A DNA stretch of 64,000 nt. Origin: Dromiciops gliroides. Lineage: Eukaryota; Chordata; Mammalia; Microbiotheria; Microbiotheriidae. The notes beneath the pieces were generated by a model. The model made no database searches. It was not told the origin of the DNA and worked only from the letters and a program-made list of their open reading frames with translations. The translations under genes and the position numbers were made by a program. The stretch covers positions 4,440,191 to 4,504,190 of the forward strand of contig NC_057863.1 in NCBI RefSeq assembly GCF_019393635.1, written 5' to 3'. This document shows, piece by piece, positions 55,936 to 64,000 of this stretch; position 1 is the first letter of the stretch; every line of letters begins with the position of its first letter.

Positions 55936-55968
55936 GGGGGCAGCTAGGTGGCACAGTGGATAAAGCAC
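55936..55968 (+). repeat. SINE head fragment (3'-lacking)
   Basis: Only the first 33 bp of the tRNA-type SINE (GGGGCAGCTAGGTGGCACAG ... GATAAAGCAC) are present, with no core and no tail. Confidence 0.85.
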
Positions 55969-57035
55969 TTTCTTTAGATCTCCTCCAACCCCAGTCAGTC
56001 CATTTTTGGAGCTAGACTATCTTGTTATGGTGCAATGGGAGGACAATTGAAACAATGACAGGGAAGGTGCCACTCAGTTACTTCATGCAATGGGGGAGAT
56101 TGAGAAAGTGCTCCCATTCTCTCTAGGAGATGTGGATTGAGGATACCTCCCCCCAGTTTGATTAATTTTCCATAGAGGTTCATTAATTTGATCTGCCCTA
56201 GTCTGTGACTTTTGCCTACTTTGCTCCTGAGTCAAACGAGGTTCCGTGTCTGGGCCGGCACTCAAGCAATTGAGGCGCTTCCCTTCTTGAGGGAAGATGC
56301 TGATAGAATCCTAGAGGAGTTCTCTCCCACCTTTATCCATCAGGTCCCTGTAATTCCCTCTTATATCTTGGAGCGTCCCCTGAAAATCCTTCAGTCTGAC
56401 GCATGCCTCAAGAAATGCCTGAAACGCTTCTGGAGATTTTGCATTTCCCTTTAGAGCAGCACAGAGATGAGATGGCTGTGCACGAACATCATGTAAGATT
56501 AAACAACTGCCTTCCCTGTGTGTCTTGGAGGCTTTGGGTCATCACTATAATACAGGGGGCTTGCATAATATTATAAGTGTGAAGATAAATGACTTCAGCT
56601 TTGTGGATTCTTCCAATGTCCAGGCATATTGGGATCCTGGTGTCCTACATTGAGTGACCTATAAGGGTTGTGACAGAAGCATTCACCACCCTGAAGCCAA
56701 GAAGGAGAGGAGCTCCGGTGTTCTGATGACAGGGAGCAGACCAGACTCTGTACCTGGGTCAGTACTCCAGTAGTACAGCCTTAGAGAACCCAAGGGGAGC
56801 TCCCTGCCCTGGCAAAGCAGCAGTCTACCAGAATGAACAAGGGACAGGAAGAGAGGAAATTGAACAATCTAATAATTATTCCTTACTGAGACCTGATGTA
56901 GGTAGCAACACTGAGAGAGGGTCCCAATCCTACCCCAGCCCCAAATCTGCCCAACTCATATGGATACAGATGCACACATTTATACACTAATACACGCACA
57001 TGTATGTGCACTCAAAAGAAGCAGGGATACATTTA
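55969..57035. other. unclassified sequence
   Basis: No named feature. 56083-56454 holds opposing frames (60 and 80 codons) with no recognised family. It may belong to the possible ERV-derived region to the left. Confidence 0.3.
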
Positions 57036-57039
57036 TTTT

Positions 57040-57181
57040 TGGGGAGAGGGGCAATGGGGGTTAAGTGCCTTGTCCTGGGTCACACAGCTAGTAAGTGTCA
57101 AGTGTCTGAGGCTGGATTTGAACTCGGGTCCTACTGAATCCAGGGCCGGTGCCCTATCTACTGCACTACCTAGCTGCCCCC
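57040..57181 (-). mobile_element. tRNA-type marsupial SINE (WSINE1-like)
   Basis: Full reverse copy: 'gttaagtgccttgtcctggg', 'tcacacagctagtaagtgtc' and the complementary head CTACCTAGCTGCCCC. The tail is only a short T-rich stretch and no clear target duplication is visible. Confidence 0.93.
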
Positions 57182-57479
57182 TGATCTGGAGGTTTTAATG
57201 TACCACCAGCTCAGTGAGATAGCAATGTATGAGATAGGACGGCCAAGAAGTGTTAATGGAATCTTGGGTTGCACTAAGAGTCTGAATCTCCAGAAATAGG
57301 GAGGTGATAATTCCAATACTCTGTTCCAGGTGGATGACTTTTGAATATGTTTTTACTTCTAGGCACCACATATTAGGAAGAATATCGAGAAGCTAGAGGA
57401 CACCCGAAGGACTAGGATGGTGAGAGAACTCTACCCCATAATGTAGAGGGATCAGTTCCCGAAACGTAGAGGATGAGAG
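57182..57479. other. unique sequence
   Basis: 'agtctgaatctccagaaata' and 'gatgacttttgaatatgttt' are without family. No gene. Confidence 0.35.
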
Positions 57480-57705
57480 CAAGCGTTGATTAAGCACCCA
57501 CTGTGCTAAGAGCTTTACAATATTATCTCCCTTAATTCCCACTACAACTCTTGTACTATTATTGCTACTATTGGCCCCATTTTACACTGGAGGAAGTCAA
57601 GGCAGACAGGTTAATAGTGACTTCCCCAGGGTCTCACAGTAGCTGTGCTGGGATTTGAAATCAGGCCTTCCTGACTCGGGCTTAGTGGCTCCTCTACCTG
57701 CATCT
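57480..57705 (-). repeat. CORE-SINE (MAR1/MIR-like)
   Basis: 'gattaagcacccactgtgct', 'aagagctttacaatattatc', 'ggccccattttacactggag' and 'ccttcctgactcgggcttag' in reverse order. Confidence 0.7.
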
Positions 57706-58308
57706 GGGAATGGTGAGTTTGAAGAGCAGAAGACCTAGGAGGAGGTCAAGGAGGGGGAAATGACAGCTGTCTTGGAGGATCTGAAGGGTGACTAAACTGT
57801 ACTAGGCACCACGGATAGAAAAGGGAAAAAAGAAATAGTTCTTACCTTTAAGGAGCTTACATTCCATTGAACTGTCTCGAAAGGGTCTGTTTTCTAATTC
57901 ACTAAAGCTTTTATCTGTGTTAGTTCCTTGTCCTCAGTAAGTCAGATGAAGACAGAATGTATTAGCTGAACTTCTGCATCTCACCATCCCAGGAGGTGAT
58001 TAATGAATGCTGTAGGAATCATGGCCCTTAGCTCCACATGTAAGATTGGGGGCAACACTTCTCTACACTGAGTCTACGCTCATATGGGGACTGAGGAAGA
58101 TCCATTGCTGCTCTAGAAAGAAAAAGTGAGGATACCTAACAGTTCTATGAGGGACCCCAGGTCAGCCTCTCGTTAGCATTCTGATGTTTTCTCAGGATCC
58201 CTGTATCCCATCCCTGGAGCAGACAAAGTTATTTACAGATGTGGGGAAGAAAGGGTGATCAATCATTGTCTAATCACCTTTTAAATGCTATGTAATTAGT
58301 GGCTTTTT
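57706..58308. other. mostly unique sequence
   Basis: 57790-57870 ('ctgtactaggcaccacggat', 'taaggagcttacattccatt') resembles a reverse L2 piece. No gene. Confidence 0.35.
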
Positions 58309-58555
58309 AAGAAAGAAGATAAGGACAAAGAGGAAAACAAGGAGGAAAAGGAGTATGAGGAAAGGAAGGAGCAAGAAAAAGAAGAGGAGGAAGGTGGAGG
58401 AGGGGATGAAGCAGAAGAAGGGGAGGAGGAAGGAGCAGAGCAGCAAGTGAGGGGGGAGGTGAAGAAGGCAAAGAGGGGGAGAGGGAGAAACAGGAGGATG
58501 GGAGGAGGAGGAGAGAAAAGAGAAGAAGGTGAAGAAAGAGAGAAAGAGGAATCAG
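58309..58555. repeat. polypurine tract (about 250 bp)
   Basis: Nearly pure A/G on the plus strand with irregular GAGGAA and GGAGGAGGA units and a few C or T interruptions. It gives Arg/Lys/Glu frames on plus and Ser/Phe/Pro frames on minus, neither coding. Confidence 0.95.
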
Positions 58556-58744
58556 GCTTCTTGTTTTTCATGGCAGTTTCAGACATTGTCTCATTTTATC
58601 AACAGAACAACCCTATGGGGGAGGCAAGGCAGGTATTATCCAAATTCCACACAGGAGGGGAAAGACCAGGTTGGAGAAGTGATGCCCAACATCATGGGCC
58701 CCCTGACCCTTCATGCCATCCTCTGGACCTCCACTTTCATTCTT

Positions 58745-59330
58745 TTTAGGTCTTTATCGAATTTTATTCCCCCCCCAATTGCATGTAAAAACAATTTTAA
58801 CATCCATTTTTAAAACCATGTTCCAAAGTCTCTTCCTCCCTCCCTGCCCATCCCCCACTCTTAAGAATGCAAGCAATTCAATATAAGCTATACAAGTATA
58901 GTCATACAAAACATTTCCACATTAGTCAGGTTGTGTAACAAAACAGACAAAAAAAGTAAGAAAAAGAAACAAAAAATATGCTTCAATTTGTATTCAGACA
59001 CCATCAGTTCTTTTTCTGGAGATGGATTGCATTTTCATAAGTCCTTCAGAGATGTCTTGGATCATTGCATCCCAAGAATAACTAAATCATTCACAGCTGA
59101 TCATCTTACAGTCTTGCTGTTACTTTATATACAGTACCTCTCACTTTGCATCAGCTCATATAAGTCTTCCCAGGTTTTTTCTGAAATCATCCTGCTCATC
59201 ATTTCTTGTAGCACAACAGTGTTCCATCATGATCTCATGCCACAATTTGTTCAGCCATTCCCCAATTGATGGGCATCTCCTCAATTTCAAATTCTTTGCA
59301 CCAGAAAAGGGCTGCCATAAACACATATAT
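58745..59330 (-). repeat. L1 3' end, reverse
   Basis: 'tgcatgtaaaaacaatttta', 'acaaaacatttccacattag', 'tctggagatggattgcattt' and 'cattccccaattgatgggca' follow the marsupial L1 3' end. The last words are the reverse complement of 4255-4295 in this window, which confirms the family. Confidence 0.8.
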
Positions 59331-59454
59331 GGACCTCTACTTTCTAATCTACAGAATGTCCTCTGCAGGCCATTCCAACTGTATGCCTATGGCTTGATCA
59401 TCTTAAGGATTTGGGATACTATCATGAAGAAGTGGAATAAAATTTATTCTGCTT

Positions 59455-59725
59455 TTCCTCACAGGAATGCGCCATGAGAGATGGACTGAAGTTTCATAGT
59501 AGATTGAGGTTAAATTCTTACCCTTACAGCACTCCAATGTGGCATGGGCTGCCTCTAGAGGTGTTGTGCTTCCCTTCCCTAGAGAAGGACTGGATTCTGG
59601 GAGACTGGGCATACATGAATGGGCATCCTGCCCCCTCATGGGAATGTTAGGGCCAATTCTTGTTCAAGTATGAGATGGACCAGATGTCATCTGTGGTTCC
59701 ATCCAATTCTGAGACTCTCCAAGGG
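59455..59725 (+). repeat. CR1/L3-like 3' end
   Basis: 'tggcatgggctgcctctaga', 'gggccaattcttgttcaagt' and 'tgagatggaccagatgtcat' have the CR1-type 3' order, like 26130-26400. Confidence 0.55.
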
Positions 59726-60264
59726 GAAATGCCTCTTGGTTGAGATTTTTGCCCACAAAAAGCCTACAGGATCATCCAAAGCAGTGAGGTTACCTCCAAA
59801 ATGTATTCCAGGGAGCTGCGCTTTCCCCTGCCTGGCAACATCTTCCTCATCTGCTCCCAGGTGAACTTCAGGGTGGCTCTCATACAGGGCCTGACTGAGG
59901 ATTGCCCCGCTCCCAGCAGTGGCATTGTGCCCAGTGGGGGCGCACTCAGGTTTCTGCCTGCTTCGTTCTCCATATCATCTTCTTTGAGCCTTCTACAGGT
60001 CTGGGAGGCAGGTACCGTAGGCAGGATTATCCACATGTTGCAAGAGAGGGAGGATCCCGAGAAGCAGAGAGACCAAGAGCCATGTTCATGACCACACAGC
60101 TCATGTGTTGGAGGGGAGGGAAATTTGAACATGTTTCTTCCTGACTCCAAGTGTAACCCTTATACCACCCTGACTCAATGCTAACAAATCCCCTTTCCCT
60201 ACCACTGTGATGTGCACATAATGCCTTTCCCACAATGAGTGATCTTGGAGGTTCAGTATTACGG
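59726..60264. other. unique sequence, nothing recognised
   Basis: A minus frame of 128 codons (59764-60150) overlaps two plus frames. None shows a family motif. No gene is called. Confidence 0.35.
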
Positions 60265-60405
60265 ATACCACTTTTCCTTCTGTTACAGAAGAGGAAACCG
60301 AGGACCACAAAGGGCATGTGACTTTGCTGAGGTTACACAGAATCAGTGCCACCATTTGAACTATAGTCACCTGACTCCCGGACCAGCCTCTATTACTCCA
60401 CCTGC
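60265..60405 (-). repeat. MIR-like SINE fragment
   Basis: 'acagaagaggaaaccgagga' and 'ctgaggttacacagaatcag' fit a reverse MIR. Confidence 0.5.
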
Positions 60406-61844
60406 ACCCTACTTCTGTGGACCAAGTGCCGACAGCTGAGGCATCACCAGGGATCCCATCTTTGGACCTCCAAGGCTATGCCTGGTGACAACAATAACTG
60501 GTAAGCTTCCCGTCTCATAATTAGAGGTGTTTCATCCTCTCTGCTTCCCCAGTGATGTTGTCTTCCCTTCCCCCCCCCCTGGATTCCTATTGGGTGAGTC
60601 CAGCCTGGCCAAGGATAAAGAATTACTGGAACATGATGAAAGAGGACTCCTTAGGCTTCTTGGTTTCCCCCATGGGACCCTGGAATCATGGGGAATCTTT
60701 TGGACCACAAAATTTAAAGTTGCCCTTTGAAGTTGCTTCTGTCTCCATCTTCCCACACCCAGGAAGTTTCTAGACTTTGTTCTAGTCTCCATTGCCACAT
60801 GAATGTCCCCTGAAGGACAGGTGCCTGACCAGGCTAATTCTCACTTCTTTGGCAAAAAGCTTCTTGGCCAGGAACTTTGCTGATCCTTTCTTTCTCTGCT
60901 TCATGCTATGCCCAGAGAATATATTTGATTTTGCTTTTAAAAATTTCTTCCAATAAAAGGGGCCATTAATGCTCTGTGTTCTTAATGCTTCCTTAAAATC
61001 GCACAATAAAAAGGAATCATTTTCTGTTGGTCTGAAACCTGGCCAGGGTGGGGGTTGGCTGCAATGAGGCATTGGCCTGCTGCCAGACCCTTTTGCTGTG
61101 TGTATCTGTTTTCCCTTTCAAATGCCAAAAATTGGTATCATTTTCTCCAGCCTCTCCAGTGGGCTGCCAAGATCTGACACACCCCTATACAGAGAACACA
61201 AAACAAAATGAAATAAAACACTTTACTCAAAAATCACTGGCAAAAAGGAGATGAGAGAGGTTAAATGGGACTTGGGGCTTCTGAAAGAGGTCCCTAAAGA
61301 GGACTTCATCTACTCTGTGCCTCTGACTTAAACTCAGGACAACACATGGAATTTTCCCAGACACCCAAAGTTTGCATTCTCCATCCTGGAGAAATTCCAC
61401 AGCTACTTCCCAGTATTTACTCGTCCTGCTCATTCATCTGGGCTTCTGTGCCCCGGTGGGGCAGCATCAGTGGACCCCATTCTCCTAAGGAAGCCAAGTG
61501 TGGTAGCCACAAAGACTGCTGGGAGCTTTGTCTTTGAAAGGCATGTGGTCTGGAACTAGGGAGATGAGAGTCGCGTTCTGGGCTGTCCATAGCCCGCTGG
61601 GAGTCACGCCCACTCCGGGACACCCCATTTTAAGAGCCATTGACACAGCGCTTCTTAAAGTCTGTGGGGATTCACCCAGATTATCACGGAATATCAAGGG
61701 GACTGAGGAGTCTGACCAGAACGCTGAAGGCCTGACAGCTGCGTTGGAAGAACCAAGGATGCCTGTCCCAGACTGCTGCGCTCTTCACGGGACAGACTTC
61801 CTCTCTGCAAAAGTCACTCAGTCACTCCTTTCCCAGCTCCATCC
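60406..61844. other. unique sequence, nothing recognised
   Basis: Repeat-free. 60930-61020 ('ggggccattaatgctctgtg') is a weak conserved-element candidate. A 151-codon plus frame (61528-61983) ends inside an L2 and has no motif, so it is not called coding. Confidence 0.35.
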
Positions 61845-61985
61845 CACATCTTTCAGCTTTTTTATTATTGCTCTCCATTGGAATGTAAGCTCCTGGAAGG
61901 CAAGGACTGTCTTTTCCCTTAAATTTGTATTCCCAGCACCTTTCACATTCGAATTGTTTAATACATGCTTCTTGATTTGTTAGCC
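61845..61985 (+). repeat. L2 3' end
   Basis: 'ttggaatgtaagctcctgga', 'aggcaaggactgtcttttcc' and 'attcccagcacctttcacat' are the L2 terminus. Confidence 0.78.
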
Positions 61986-62129
61986 CTGGAGGGACATGAA
62001 CCTGTCAGCAAGCATCTGAAGGACTGAAATTTGGCAGATGGATATGGCTTGTTCTGCTGGGACCCAGAAAGCAGAGCCAGGAACAAGATATGGGAGCTGC
62101 CAAGGTACAGAGTTAGATATAAAATATGA

Positions 62130-62330
62130 ACATCCCAACAACCAGAGCTTTCTCAAACGGGCCTGGAGGTCTTCAAGCAGAGGCTGGGTGGCCACTTAGG
62201 CAGTGGGTTGGGAAGGGTGTGCTCATGCCAGGAGGGATTGGAAAAGGGGCCATTTGTTTTCTCAAAGCATTGATGTTCTTTCCAGCTCTGAGGTTTCTGG
62301 GGCTCTATCATCTTCTTAAAATAGTTTGCT
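62130..62330 (+). repeat. CR1/L3-like 3' end
   Basis: 'ggcctggaggtcttcaagca', 'gaggctgggtggccacttag' and 'ttccagctctgaggtttctg' in CR1 order. Confidence 0.55.
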
Positions 62331-63772
62331 AATGCTCCACCAGTTGTCTCTTCAATTGCTCTGCCTCCCTATGATGAGCCTCTAATCCTTCTATCGACCA
62401 CCTGTTCAGAACACATTTCATAGCCCTTCTCCACCTGGAAGCCTTCCTCCACTATGACAATCCTCAGCCATCACTGAATCCCTGGTCCCTTTCACTGGGC
62501 AATAGATCCTTCAAAGCCTTGGGACATCACTGACGTTGCTTTTGACTGTTACTAAACTATTTTGTTGCTATTAACATTCCATGCATTCATGTCATGCTTT
62601 CACAGGAGGATTGAATGACCTCTAAATTCCCTTCTAGCCCTCCATCAAAAATCCTCTACTCAGAAGGCCAGAGGTCACTGTTGTGGATTTCTTTCTGACC
62701 CTGACCCTGGCTAGGACTTAGTTTGATTTTTTTGTCCTAGGGCCCAAATAGACCCCAGGGAAGGCTGTGTTTAGTCCAAGACCTCCTTGTCCCAGCATTC
62801 CCATCCCCATAATCTCTAACTCCAGTTCCTTCCCTTGGTGCATACCCATCTCCACTGTCAGCAGCTATCCAGCTGCCCGTGGAGCCTGTGGAAAGGGAAA
62901 CTTGGCCAGCTGCTACTGACGCTGGGCTCCTACAAGGCAGGCAGAGACAGAAAAGGGGAGTGCCAAGTCAATATCCTGCCCTTTTGCATGCCCCGGTTTT
63001 CTTCATGACTAAACCCCCTTTGTGCCTGCTTTGCTTCAGAGTCCTCATATGGCCGGGGGCAGTTTGGCTTAATCCAGAAAGAACTGTGGTCTGGGTACAA
63101 TGCAGGATCATCAGCTCCTTCTCATTTTGATAAATGTCCAGAATTGTTTCACATTTTAGCAGCCAGCCTATTTAGGGTTGGGAATGAAAATGACCCCTCC
63201 AGCCCCCAAAGGCTGGTCCATGGGCCAACTAACAATGACAACCAGCTGGACCATCTATTATCCAATAAGAGGCCAGATACAAAAGCTACCAGGGAAGAGG
63301 AGCCAGGTTCTCCATGCTCTTGGGAGACTGCAGCAGTGCCCAGAGAAGAGCCTGGCTTTAAAACTGGCTTTTCGGAGTATATTGGAAAGACATCCATTCT
63401 CTCCAGCCCAAAGTTAGCTGATTGTACCCCTGGGCCAATTGGATCCCATCAGGGCCACCTGTGTAAGGCAGAAACATTAAAAAGCCTGCACAGGAAAATA
63501 CCAAGTTGGTGGGAATCCACTGACAGGCCTGGGGAATGAGTGGGCTGCCACTCTCCAGAGCATGGGATCCTTTGTGGTCCTCCATGAAAAGCTGAGAGGA
63601 TTGATTGGGCAGACGGTTGTGGCCACTTGTTCCCCTTTCCCACTGAGGGCCAAACAAGAGGAAATGAGCCTGAGCCCTAGGAAGAAAGGAGAGTTATTAG
63701 ACAGTAGCATCAGTTACCAAGGGAATGTTGTAGACATAGGAATTTGAATAGAAAACAAATCAAGGGAGATTC
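62331..63772. other. mostly unique sequence
   Basis: 62331-62640 may contain a weak L2 remnant. Several frames of 80-130 codons overlap between 62879 and 63750 on both strands without motifs. No gene is called. Confidence 0.35.
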
Positions 63773-63787
63773 AAAAGTAAATACAGA

Positions 63788-63932
63788 GGGGGCAGCTAGG
63801 TGGCGCAGTGGATAAAGCACTGGCCCTGGATCCAGGAGGACGTGAGTTCAAATCCTGCCTCAGACACTTGACACTCACTAGCTGTGTGACCCCGGGCAAG
63901 TCACTTAACCCTCAATGCCCTGCAAAAACAAA
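63788..63932 (+). mobile_element. tRNA-type marsupial SINE (WSINE1-like), with TSD
   Basis: Full copy (head GGGGCAGCTAGGTGGCGCAG) with (CAAAAA)n-type tail. Perfect 15-bp target duplication AAAAGTAAATACAGA at 63773-63787 and 63933-63947. Confidence 0.97.
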
Positions 63933-63949
63933 AAAAGTAAATACAGAAA

Positions 63950-64000
63950 GGTTCAAATCCGGCCTCAGACACTTGACACTCACTAGCTGTGTGACCCTGG
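63950..64000 (+). mobile_element. second SINE copy, 5'-truncated, cut by the window edge
   Basis: Directly behind the target duplication a further SINE begins at the internal GGTTCAAATCC word and continues through CTGTGTGACCCTGG to the window edge. Its head is missing. Confidence 0.9.

Noticed and set aside
55319..55963. Arg/Glu-rich (119 codons, minus) and Leu/Ser-rich (152 codons, plus) frames
   Set aside because: Products of the TC microsatellite.
58296..58749. Ser/Pro-rich and Arg/Glu-rich frames
   Set aside because: Polypurine tract read on both strands.
59764..60150. 128-codon minus frame
   Set aside because: No motif, overlapping plus frames of similar length, no splice-bounded pattern.
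61528..61983. 151-codon plus frame
   Set aside because: Ends inside an L2 terminus and has no protein family; chance frame.
63788..63932. tRNA gene suggested by the B-box-like GTTCAAATC
   Set aside because: It is the tRNA-derived head of a SINE family; no cloverleaf with a complete acceptor stem is seen in any copy.

Overview
The window looks like a gene-poor stretch of a mammalian nuclear genome, almost certainly from an Australian marsupial. The best evidence is a young tRNA-type SINE of about 150 bp, present in some 16 recognisable copies, whose head, GTTCAAATC box and GGGTTAAGTGACTTGCCC tail match the WSINE1-type element of Australian marsupials (family name from memory). Marsupial-type L1, L2, CR1/L3-like, MIR-like and RTE/BovB elements with their SINE partners, and LTRs, support this. 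Apart from one retrocopied ribosomal protein gene I recognise no host exon, splice-bounded gene, tRNA, rRNA or snRNA.

Layout. 1-6.3 kb: opposed L2 fragments interrupted by a deleted L1, with SINEs nested inside. 6.3-13 kb: unique sequence with SINEs, a long minus-strand L2 split by a SINE, and a homeodomain-like conserved-element candidate near 12.6-12.8 kb. 13-25 kb: a BovB-like RTE on the minus strand (16.6-18.5 kb) split by an LTR that carries a nonamer array of TGTTCT hexamers, plus a nearly identical 233-bp sequence present twice, 4.8 kb apart (15,691 and 20,513). 25-38 kb: a solo LTR with TGGA flanks, several SINEs and mostly unique sequence. 38.8-39.9 kb: an L1 fragment made only of 5'UTR and the start of ORF1, yet flanked by a 16-bp target duplication. 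42-48.8 kb: dense old repeats, including a 49-bp micro-insertion, a 70-bp near-perfect inverted repeat around a SINE, and an RTE reverse transcriptase remnant. 51.5-53.4 kb: a full-length RPS24 retrocopy with an intact reading frame beside a long L2. 53.4-56.5 kb: unclassified, possibly ERV-derived sequence. 56.5-64 kb: unique sequence, a 250-bp polypurine tract, an L1 3' end, and SINEs to the right edge.

How it works together. There is no operon or pathway. The window is a record of retrotransposition: L1-type machinery explains the RPS24 copy and the tRNA-SINE insertions (A-rich tails, 10-17 bp target duplications), and two RTE-type LINEs share tail sequence with SINEs in the same window. 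Single-copy AT-rich stretches with TAAT-type motifs are candidates for conserved regulatory elements, but that needs alignment to other mammals. I found no convincing undescribed molecular system; the most unusual structures are listed as findings.
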